From: Calliphora vicina
Lineage: Eukaryota > Arthropoda > Insecta > Diptera > Calliphoridae
Assembly: GCF_958450345.1 (NCBI RefSeq)
Contig: NC_088780.1
Location: 167,444,726 to 167,508,725 of the forward strand
Direction: 5' to 3'
Length of the DNA: 64,000 nt
The translations under genes were made by a program, and so were the position numbers. Under the pieces are notes generated by a model. That model worked only from the letters and a program-made list of their open reading frames with translations. It made no database searches and was not told where the DNA came from. Shown in pieces: positions 34,626-46,700 of this stretch; position 1 is the stretch's first letter, and each line of letters opens with the position of its first letter.

Positions 34626-34688
34626 AAATTTTAAAAAATAGCAGAACTTCTTGGCCCAGAATAATTTTTATTGTGCTGTTTACTTATA

Positions 34689-35555
34689 CAGTGACGGACA
34701 ATACAATAGAATCACTACATATGAATTCGATTAAAGCGGTAAAACTATAAAATTTCATTTCAAAATTTAAAATTTGTTCATTATATATTAATGCTCATAA
34801 CGTAAACAATAAATAGAAAAAAATAAGACATTCTTATGTTAAAAACGATGTCAAATCTAAAAGACTAAATAAAATATGCGACATTCAAATAGAATCAGTC
34901 TTAAAATGATTAAAAATAAAAAATCATCATAAGAATTCGTTGTTTTCTTAATATTGTTTTCTTAATAATAATCAATTATTTCTAATAACAGCATCAAATC
35001 TTTTGGGGATTGAATTTAACAAACTTTCGCATGTAGATCGGGAAATTGCATACCATATTTCCTGAATTTTCTGCCAAAGTTCTACCTTGTTTTTAAATTT
35101 TTCAGGTCCGAGTTTGTCTTTTACTATTTTCCATAGGATTTAAGTCTGGTTATTGAGACGGCCATTCCATAACATGAATTTTGTTATATAAAAAACATTT
35201 TTTTGGCAAGACCTGACGTGTGCTTTGGGTCATTATCTTGCTGGAAGAGACATTTTAAGGGCATATTCCATTCTTTATAACATTCTCCAAAATATTTATG
35301 TACATACAAGTGCTTATCCATATTTTCTTTAATCCAATAAATTGGACCAACACAATACCAAGAAAAGCATCCCCATATAATAATATTTCCCCAACCATGT
35401 TTAAACGTTTTTGGTTTTTGCCATTTTTTGGACGTCTAACCCATGTCTTATCATTACTACCAATTTTTATATTTTCTGGCCCACACCAATCCTTATAATT
35501 GCTCCTGGTTTTAAATGAAATATTGGTAGTGATTCTATTGTAATGTCCGTCACTG
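34689..35555 (-). mobile_element. Tc1-like element, both ends intact, transposase dead
   Basis: 867 bp bounded by CAGTGACGGACAATACAATA and its inverse TGTCCGTCACTG, with TA on both sides (34687-34688, 35556-35557). Minus-strand frames contain WCGPENIKIGSND and LGIVLVQFIGL near 35280-35490. Toward 34990-35210 the DLNP-type C-terminus reads as NPMEN, KNKVELWQKIQEIWYAIP. Frame breaks and lost N-terminus make it inactive. The length is well short of an autonomous Tc1 element (about 1.6 kb). Confidence 0.8.
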
Positions 35556-35559
35556 TATG

Positions 35560-37724
35560 TATATTTTATATGAAAAAAAATATACATATTTACTTAAACT
35601 TTGATTAGGGCTTAACTATGTTTAAAATTTTTATAAGTTACCCGGCCTTAATATATTAATTTTTTTTAAAAATTATCAAAAATGTATCAGGAAATTGCAT
35701 TTGCATGCACTTTTAAATAAATATATTCTAATGTATTTATATAATTTAAATAGGACATAATAACCTTTCATATGGTTCCTCAATCAGCCAAATCGGAACA
35801 CAGTTTTACAAGATATTCGAATTTTGATACTTTTCAATAACTGAAAAACTTAATTTAGGAAACGAGAGAAAATTCGAAAAATTGAAATGTCAAAATTTAC
35901 CAAAATTAATTTAGCCACCCTCGCATTGAACGCAATACCATAAAATAATAAAACAAATAGCGATAACAAATTTTAGGCAAATAGTAAATACTTGCATACA
36001 TAGTGTGTTCAAAGTTCTCATCAGCCAATAATTATGCCACTTGAAATAATTGAAAATAAAACAGAACAAAACAAAACAATGTGTGCTAAATGTTTTGCTA
36101 GTGTTTTAATTAAATATTATTAAATAAATTTACTTACACACATTTCTGTTTGTATAGATGATAGATAATACGAGTAGTAATAAACAAAGTCAACAATAAA
36201 TAAATAAATAATTAATAAATATTGCATAGTTTTTGGGATTTAGTTTATCTATATAATAAATTTATTTTCACAAATATTAACTAAAATTGTAATAATATAC
36301 TATATTTTTTTAAATTTGTTTCATTGTTGTTTATAAACTAAAATATGTTTGTATTTTTTGTTTGTGTATGGTCTTTTATACAATAAAAATAAATTGTCGT
36401 CCTTAATTCGTCTGTTTGTTTTGTTTGTTTCTTTGCTTTTTACTTAATAAATATTTAATATATTTCATTTGTTTTATTTTAATTTAGGTACTTCTTCGTT
36501 TTTTGTTTGTTTTTATTTTAATTTTTGTAACAAAAATACATATTTAGTTGTAAAAGTGTTGTTTTACTTACTTACAACTTAAATATAGTTTTAAAAATAT
36601 AATTCTTTTGTTGGTTAAAATAAATGATTTTAGTACAAGGACAAGTTTGCTACTTTTAAATTGAGAGGAAGTTCAAGATATGCCTTAAAATTTTAGGGTG
36701 TTTAAAAGACATGGTTTGTATTAGATTTAAGCACCTTTTTGTATTTAATTAATTTTGGTTTAAATGTTCAAGGCAATCTAATAAATTAAATTGTGCTGGT
36801 GTTTTTCTTCTAGGTTTTGTTGTTGTTGTAAAAAGAAAACAAATCACAGTTTATGCGTTTAAGTTAAAATGTCTAAGCTTTTTTTTTGGTTAGCTGTTTA
36901 AAAGATGTTATTTAAATAGGTTTTTTTTAGAGATTTTTGGTTTTTAAATAATTTAGGCAGATTCTTTACAAATAATTTATAATTTTTGCCTGTGGAATAA
37001 AAAGAGAAAATAATAAGGTTTATGAAAAGGAAAGGAAGTTCAACTCATCTACATTTTAGGCAATGACAAGCATTACATTTAACATTTAAAATAAATTTTG
37101 CTGGCCAATTAAGAAACTGATTTTTGGGATTTTCTTCTAGAAAAATTTTATTTATCAACTATAAAAATGGTTTTCATTTTAAAATTTTGTTTTATAATGC
37201 ATGTTTTTTTATCATATAACAATTAATTACACTTTATTATGTACAAAAAATAGCAAAAGAATAGAGAAATAAAAATGTATTAAAATTAGAAAATAATAAA
37301 AAAAAGAAAACAATAAATGATGATGTGTTAAATTTGCTTTAAAAAAAAGCATATTAAAGTAAGTCCAGTTTATGGGCTCAAAAGTCTGTCTCAAAACAAG
37401 GCATACTTTTAGGTGTTTATATATTTCAATATAGCTAAAAGTAGGCTGTAAAACTTTGAGCCTCTTAAACTGTTACTTGTTTAAGATTGAAATAATTTTT
37501 GGTTTAAACTTAATATGATTCCGTAAATAGTTTAGTAAGTCAGGTGTTTGTTTGAAGGTGGTGCAAGTGGAAAGTATAGTGTAACATGTTGCTGTTCAAT
37601 TAGTTAGCATTTAGACAGTAACACACTATTAGTATTAGGTTTGTGTTTTTTTTTTTTTTTTTTGTTATTTTTAAGACTTGTATAAACATGTATGGCTTTT
37701 GTTTAAGGACTGGGTAACAACTTA
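35560..37724. other. Region downstream of Gpdh1, including its long-isoform 3' untranslated part
   Basis: AT-rich, no repeat family recognised. The 3' untranslated region must begin at 37724 and run leftward. TTTATT at 37233-37238 (AATAAA on the minus strand) is one possible poly(A) signal. Confidence 0.4.
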
Positions 37725-37761
37725 TTAGAGCTTTGGTGCCGGCAGTGATGATGATGATTGC
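37725..37761 (-). CDS. Gpdh1: Gpdh1 alternative terminal exon (PKL tail)
   Basis: A pyrimidine-rich tract ending TTGTTTTTAG is followed by GCAATCATCATCATC. Joined to the AT of exon 5 it restores Met350 and continues QSSSSLPAPKL, then TAA. The frame fits exactly. The final PKL resembles a weak peroxisomal PTS1 signal. The TCA repeat that makes the serine run may vary in length. Confidence 0.65.
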
Positions 37762-40700
37762 CTAAAAACAAAACAACAAATGATATTAAAATATTATGAA
37801 TGTATTATGGTGTCAAATGATATTCATTAGGAGCTATAGCTGCATGATAGGAAGGAAATAAATTAAAATTTACAAAAAAGAAATGTACATATTCTCATAA
37901 AATTTGATTGTTTTTGATTGGTTCCTAATAATTTGAACATTTTGCATTTTACATTTTGGTTATTTACAATAGTATTTTTCAATTTTCTTTTATTTTTACA
38001 ACACTTAGTGCAAAATGCTTGAACAGTGGGTGCAGTTTCACAATTTCGTTTAATTAGGTTTCAATGTTTTACATATAAATGAATTTGAAATTTATTTTTA
38101 TGACAATTGTGTTGTAAACATATAAACTAAACTAATTGCTTTCGTTCTGAATCCTGTAAGAATGATATTTAAACAATAATTAAAATTTATTTAATTAGTT
38201 ACAATTTAAAAACAAAATGTTTAACTAAAATTATAAATAAATCAAATATTACACGAGAGATTTTCACAGTTTGGAGCAAATATATGAGCACAGTGATTAA
38301 ACACAATTTATATTGTAAATTGATAGTTTTATTAAACTAAACTTTAGTTAAATTCTCCTTAAAATAAAATTCTATATTCTAAAGACAATTGAAGCATGGA
38401 CTAATCCATTTCTTTCTATTTAAAAACCCGTATTTTTCTCAAAAAATCTAATTCTACATTACAAATTGAGAAAAGACAATTTAAAATGCGGATTTTTCAT
38501 TGCAAATTCAGAAAACAACTTAAAATTAGATTTTTAAATCAGAAATCAACAACTGGAAATGAGATTTTCCATCCCCATTTAATCTCAATTGTTCTATATC
38601 GAATTTGAAATGAAAAATCTAATTTTTAAATGTTCTTTTCGGAAATTGCATACTCAAGCAAAGACTAATTACACTGTAAAAACGTTAAATTGACATCCAA
38701 ACGCCAATATACGTAATATTAATTTTGGGTCGTAGAATCAAATATCAATTCAAATTCCCTTTTAAAATATCAGTTCTTAATAAGAAGATATCGCAGATAT
38801 TCATTTTACGAATCTATACAAAGTGGAGTCAGTCAAACAGCTGACTACTTTTTTTATACTTTTTGGTTCTAGCGTCTTTCAAATCGTGTTTTTTATTTCA
38901 ATATCAACATACTTTACGCTTATTAACAAAATATTTATTAGACCCTACACAACAATCACTATCTGAGTCGATCGAACAATATCCGTCCATCCGTTCTTCA
39001 TGTCTTTTCTTCGGCATAAGAGAAAGCCTATTGAAACTGTCTGAAATCGGTTCATTATTTCACAAATGTCCTCCCTAAATAGGACTTTATCGGTCATAAA
39101 TGTTTTCTTATCTCTTTATTAAGTTTTAATACACATTTTTTAATGTTTCATTTCCGTTTTTACATTTGGTAAGTCTTGTTGTTTTTGTAGAACTGACACC
39201 ACCTTGTATGAATTCGCTTTGATGTAAATCAATGTATTTTGTTGTTGAGTCATCCATAAAATATAATATTTTACTCTCAGTTGAGCGTCTAGTTCTACCC
39301 TATGCCTTAAAATATAATCCAAATTAATCATAGGCAATACAAACTTAAAAATGCAATATCTCATGATTTTGACCTGATCTTTCAACGATCCAAAATTAAA
39401 TTTGAGTGTCTCGACATTTTTATGTTTCATTTCAAAAGTTGAAATTTTACATACTAAACCTATGGGAGAATCCATATCAAAATGGACAGAAAACTACTAT
39501 TTTCCGATTTGACATCTTCGATTTTAATGAAATATTACGATTCCAAAGGGTTCCTCAAATCAATAACTTTTTCATCGGAAACCTATTCATTTTAAAAGTT
39601 GAAATATTATTTACAGTGTTATTTCTAAACCTATATACTTATTTAACATTACTTCTTCTCTTATGTTGTTTTTACAATCAACAAACAAAATAAGCAGCAT
39701 TTAAAGAAAAATCAAAGTAAAATTTTTGGAAAACTTAGCTTGAAGCTGGATTTAAGTTACCCCGAAATAAATAATAAAGTTAAACAAATATGCTACATTT
39801 CAGCTTAAGAAAAGTAAATTTCGTTAAAAAAAAAGAAGAAAAGCTAGGCTAAGATAACTTCAAAGCTGCTTTAAGGTCAACGCATTTGCACCAAAACGTG
39901 AACTCTTCTTAAATTGTTTTTAGCAATTCGAAGAAATCAAGATAGACACACAAATACAAATTAAATCAAATTAACAGAAAAAGAAGAACATTTACACAGA
40001 TTGAAGAAGTACAACTTACATATGCTCGGGATGAATGCGTATGCATTCAATTAATTCTTGGGGTTTGAGGGCACCAGAGCAGATTTTATTAACGGCGGTG
40101 AACAAGGGGAACCTTTAAAGAAATTTAATAAAAAGAAAATTAATCATATAACAATTTCAACTAAAACAAAACCAATTAAATCATACTTGGCTTCCAAATT
40201 TTTGTTTTTCAACATGTAGCTAACTTCTTCGGCAGTAAGAGGTCCCTGTAGTTTTTGTCCATTCAACATTTCAGTCTCCAATTGTTGAATGGTTTTACCA
40301 GATTTAACAAAAGCTTCGCCAACCTTGCGATTACGGCCACCATAGCAGGTGGTAATTAAATCAGCCACACCACAGCTTTCAAAGAAGGTGGATAATTTGC
40401 TGCCGGGATACATGATTTCCACAAAGCGAATCATTTCCATTAAACCTAAACGGATAACAGCAGCCTTGGTGTTGTCGCCCAAGCCCAAGCCATCAACGAA
40501 ACCAGCACCCATGGCCACCACATTCTAGAAAGTGTTTTTAATTAAGTTTTTTATATAAATTGAAATAGAATTTCCAGTTTACCTTCAAAGCACCACAGAT
40601 TTCTACAGCATCAGAGTCCTCAACCACCACAACTCTAAAGTGATTGGCCTGGAAGAGATCACGCAAGATTTTGGCGTATTTGGGGTCGCGACAACCAATG

Positions 40701-43700
40701 GTTGTTTCGCAAAATTGTTCCTCAGCCACTTCGTTGGCCAAATTGGCACCCATAAGTACGGAGCAGGGAATTTTCAGATGACGTGTAATAATGTGTGAGA
40801 TCAAGTCAATGCCACCACCTTCGGCCTTATCAAAGCCCTTGATTAGGGAAATTGCTTGGGCATTGGGCTTAATTTTACCCAAAAGTGTTTTACAGAAATT
40901 GGGAATAAATTGATGGGGCACAACGAAAATTAAAACATCAGCATCTTTGGCGGCCTCTGCCAAATCGGGTACAGCAACCTAAAAATAATAATAAAAAACA
41001 CATTCACATGAATTTATTTGTTTTAATAAAGAACTTTAGCAATAGTTTATATGCATTGTACATATGTAGGGTTAAATTTTATTAGAGGAGATAAGGAATC
41101 TGTAGACGTAAATAAGTGTTATTGATATTTTGGCATTTGAAAACAAAAATAGCTAAAATATAATTGTCCATTCACAAATACATGATAGATAAAGTTAAAT
41201 ATTATTATTTTGGGTGTTGCTAAGAAGTATTTGGATGATTCTGTTTAAATTAAATTAAGTATAGAGGCGTTTTTCGTATGGCTTCATATACATACATAGT
41301 TTGGAATTTGAAATTTGTTTAATGTTTTTTTATCAACAAATATTAACGGTCTAATTCTTTGATGATTATTAAAGTTATAAAATTTGTATAAACAATACCC
41401 AACGATTCAAACCAATGAAAATATAATATACACATCACCACTTAGGTTTTTGACAACTGAGTTAGGTCTTTGACTGCCGTTTTAAGTAAAATTTTAAGTA
41501 AAACCTATACAGAATATTATATGCCAGATAATTCTGAATATACTCTGAAATTTTTACTAAATCGCAGGTACGGAAAAACTGTAGGAGGTATTGACATCTT
41601 TTTTTAATATTTTTATTTCTGTGTGATGATCAAAAAATTCTGAAATTTGTTTAACAAAATTTTTAAATGGAAATTTGAAAATTTAAATTTGAACGTTAAC
41701 GTTAACGAAGACAAAAACTCATATACAAGTAAATACGTATATATTTTAAGTAAAAATTAGCTTTTATTTTAATATTTCTCAAAATATGTTAATTTTGTTC
41801 CCACATTTCTTGTTCTAGTGTCCTGAGACACGTTAACTAACTATAACATTTTTTAACCAATTTTTGCCTTTTATATAATTCATTACAACGACAGTTACGT
41901 ACATATTTGGAGTCTTTTATATTAAATTGCTAAAGTAATTATTTAATGGCAACATTTCTACAAAAACTGAAAAAATAGCATGTTCTCACGAACTTTAACC
42001 CTCTGCGGCACGGCAATTTTTAACCGATTGAGCTCAAACTTTTGTTAAATTTTTTTTATCCTAACCTCACACAAAACTGCCCTTCGTTTTTGAAACAGAT
42101 GAGTTTTAAATTTGTCCATACATTTTTTACTAGTTCAATTGTGGCAAACATTTTATTATAATATTCAAAACAGATCAGATCCTTTGGGTTCGTTCCGCGA
42201 CCTGTCCTAATACATATAAAGGTGTCAATTTACACTTGCCTAAGACATGATGTTAAATTTACAGGTCATCTTCATATAAAGTATAGGAGCAAGAACCAAT
42301 TTATACAACTTTGGAACTAATCATACCCCTAGGGGAAAGAGAATTCCCCTAGGGGCAATTTCTAATTTATATAACAGTTATATACAAAATCCAAAATAAC
42401 ACAAAATTTATTCAAATTCATATTTGATCATTAACTTGACAATCAAAATCGCTGATGTGCAAATAGAATGTTGGCACAGAAAAAATTTATTATACAAATA
42501 ATGAGGCTATGATTTCACACAGAAAAAACTATTTCTTAAACCGTTTCAATTCAAATATTTGTCACATATTGAACTGGTTTCAATTATTTCATAATTAAAT
42601 CAAGTATTCATTTGCTCAAAAACTAAATTTCTTCATATTAGGTCTGTTCATTTACTTTCCCAGTAAATACTTGCAACGAGAGATTAAAATCAAAATTTAC
42701 AAAATTACTCTCTTAAATTCTTCAAAAATAGTAAAAAGTAAATGAACGCTTTTCCAGTAACAATTGTTTTATACACACTATTTTCTTATTTTATTCCTTT
42801 TAAAATGTATAAATACTCACATTTTCTTTAATTTTATTGAAAATTCTTTTGTTTTGGCATTTTTTCACCACAAAAATAAAATTTTAAATAAATAAACAAT
42901 AACACAAAACATATAACATATAAAATATAAGCTGCTAACTATTACGAGTTCAAAATAGAACTCGTAATAGTTTGCAACGAGAGAACACTCTCTAAAATTT
43001 ATACGCTCTTGTTTTTTTCTCTACTTGCAAGTTTTTGAGTTAATGAACGCAATTGTTACTAACTAGTAACAACTTTTAGTTATTGAACATAGCTATTTTC
43101 TATTGAATTTTGAGTTTTGAATTTGATTATTTTGACAATTGAATATACAATTTTCGTTATTGGTTGAATTTCAAATACAAAAATTATTGAATAGATAATT
43201 TTCGTAATTGAAAACACATTTTTGTTATTTTTTGTGTTTCAATTACGAAAATTATCTATTCAATAATTTTTGTATTTGAAATTCAACCAATAACGAAAAT
43301 TGTATATTCAATTGTCTAAATAATCAAATTCAAAACTCAAAATTCAATAGAAAATATCAAGAAATTTTGTTTTTGAGCAAATGAATACTTCATTTAATTA
43401 CGAAATAATTGAAACCAGATAAATATGGGATAAATGTTTGAATTGAAATATAATTTTTTCTGTGCATGTCATACCAGAATTGGATATTGCTATTGTCTCC
43501 ACTTACTGATGTGAGAATAGCAGAAGTCTCTGATAAGTAGCCCCAAGTGCATTTTATTTCCCAAAGTTCCTCAATAAATTATTTCGAATCTGCCTTTAAC
43601 CCTCTATTGAAAATACAACAACAAATTTCGAACCATAAATTACACACAGAAAACAGATTGGTTGAAAATCGGTTGTAATTATCAAAATTTAATTACGTTA

Positions 43701-46700
43701 AACAACATTATATTCTAATCAATAAATACCTGTATATTTAATCGTTTTTTAATGATTAGAACTGAAATACAGTTATTGTTGTGGAATTGTGGTTGCAATA
43801 ACTGTAAAATGTTGGTTTGTGTCTTTACTAATATAATTTTGGTTAATTTGGAAATGACAACCAACACTATTGGGGTTTGTAGTCGATAAATTCGGTTATT
43901 ATATGAAAAATGCCAATTCGGTGTTCTCAACCGACGGAAAGTAATGAAATGATAGATTTTACTGACATTCGTAAAGAAACAAAAAACAATTAAAATGAAT
44001 TTAAAAACAAAAATTATTAATCTGTGAATAAATTTTGTAACAAAAATTAAATTATACGGATGTTTAAGTAATTAACACCAATTTATTTCCTAAAATATAA
44101 GTATGTTTCATTAAGGACCTTCTAATATTTTTTTTAGGAGTTTAAAGAAGAAAAAATCGTGAGTGGAACCACCGAAATAGACCGAAAACTAATTCTCAAC
44201 TAGCCAGAAAACAATATTTTCCCACTATAAAATCTATTAAGTGAAAAAATAATGTACAAAGCTAAAAAGTATTCAATTGCAGTTCAGTGGTTGTCACTTA
44301 TTGAAGTGATAGTGTTCAAAACACGCTAATAACCTTAACATTGCCCAAATGCTGAGGCCAACAAGACGATCAACCAACATCCGTACAAGTACATTTAAGT
44401 TGACTCTGTCAACTGAAACCAATTTTACTGAAGGCACATGAATGATACTACTCTGGATAGTTGCTAGATGCGAGCATAATTCAGTGGCTGCAGGAAAAAT
44501 TAAAAAGAAGGAAGAACAAACGGATTGCTAACTGTAAATCACATCATACTTTAAAACACTAAAAACAATTGTAATTTATGTTTATCTTTCTTTAAGATGC
44601 ATACATAAATGTTTATTAAATAAAGGTATTTTAAAAAAGAAAAGTCAAATTATTTTGAAATTAATTCACAGTAGTCATTGATACGTTCTGTCCCTTTCAC
44701 CGAATTGTATTTGAAAACAGTTACGAGTACTAATAAATTCAGTAATTTCAATCGAATTTTGAGATAGTTATTGCAACCGACAAAATTCGATTGGCGCCAA
44801 ATTCGGTTGTGAACACGAATCTGTTTTCTCTGTGTAGAAATTAATATATTGTCCTTCGAACTGGTTTAGAACCTATGACTTATCAATCCGGTAAGATCTA
44901 CCACATAAATAATGTCTCTCTTATGGTTGGAAATTTCTTGTTGCAGTATTTTTAACAAAATTGCTGTTTATTTTATTAAGAAAAATACCTTATTATATGT
45001 TTGTTTAACAACTTTTCTGGTTAGCCAACTGTTCAAACCGAATTCCGAGGGACATTTGTATGGGGGCTAGGTGTAATCATGGATCGATATTGCTTTTAAA
45101 TACCAAACAAATCTTATCAACAAAAAATATTTTTGCAAGCTATCTCCTTTCGTTTGAGCTGGATCGTGTTAGAATCTTACGAGAACCCAGAATGAAAATA
45201 CTAATGAGGGTATGAAACAAATATTTTGAGGCGAAACAAACGAAATGAAAAATTAATATACTCCCATTTTTTTGAGTGTGGGTATAATTATCTAATTTTT
45301 TAGAAATAAATAAACTTTAAGTGTTTCTACTAACATTTTATTTACAAGTATTTTAAAATGAATTTAAAAAATAGCCACTACTCTAGCACAATAAATTATT
45401 TAAGTTTTTAAACAAATAATTATATTCAGAATAAGTGTGTTTATCATTAAAATTAAATCAAACTGGTTATGGAGCGATCTTTTGTATTTCTAAATGTCAC
45501 ATTATTAATTTATTTGGAGTGAAAGATTTCCAGTTGTATTGAAAACTTATCAATAATAAAAATTTAAATAATTCATTTGTTTTGTTTCTTTGTACAGAGA
45601 AGTGTAAAGTTATAAATAAACAAAAGTTTTTTTCTAAGCACTTTAAAACTCTCAACCAAAAATGTGTTTTGTTGATAATAAATAAATAACGTCAAATAAT
45701 AATAATGAGACTTACTTAATAAAAACAAACACATCTACATATTAATATAATTGACATACATTCATATTCAAAATAAAATAAAGCGATCACATTTCGTAAG
45801 TTGTATTTGGTAATAATAAAATAAAATTATTTTAAACAAATACCCAAAATAGAAATAATGTATACATAAATTTGTATGTAGTAGGTTCTTATCTTCCTGG
45901 TTTAAGATACGATTGAGTTTTTATTAAAATAAGCATGAATGTTTGTTTAGTTTTCAAAATGGTCTTTGAGATTGTAGTGTATTGTTGTTTAGATTTAATT
46001 ACATATGGTTTCAAATTTCAGTAATAAATTAGTCAAATCGTATTAAACCCTTTACCATTTTCGGTATAATTAAAACAAATATTTAGGGCCTATGTTACTA
46101 GGACATTTTCAATCTTCAGCTAAGTTGTATTTAAATATTTAAATATGTACATACGTTAAATGAATTACTTCCTAAATTTATTTAAAAGAGAGTTTATCAA
46201 CAATTTATAAAGAATCTTTATAGATTTACGTGCATGACAAGGTTATCAGATGAGTTGAAAAGGTGTAGAGTAGAAGAGACATATTTATATAAACAATAAC
46301 ATTTCAGAATGCGCACATGTCATTTTGAATTTATTTCTATTTATGAATTTATACTACATATGTATGTATGTATGAATTTATAAACAAATAAGCCAATTTT
46401 TATATGCAGTTTTCATTTCTTGATATTATGCCAAAATAATGGAATGCAAATTGAAAATAAAACATATATACAGCCTTTGTCCACAAAATAGAAATCTTTA
46501 TGTTAGATTAAACAATTAAATATTTCAGCATTAAAGTTCATTGAATTTTAGAAAATTTGTAATAAATTTAAACAATTTTAAATAAGTTAATAAAATTGCG
46601 TTATATTTCAATTGAGTTTATATTTTTTCTAATTACGACAACTGTTGTTCATATATTTAGATCCAAATATGTTTGTATATTAGGTTTGACCCGTCAGCAT

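Noticed and set aside
35255..35587. 110-codon minus frame as an intact transposase
   Set aside because: It matches only an internal part of a Tc1-type transposase; the rest is broken by frame shifts.
39140..39693. Overlapping frames of 111 and 95 codons in Gpdh1 intron 5
   Set aside because: Low-complexity Phe/Leu/Ile composition, no motif, no splice context.
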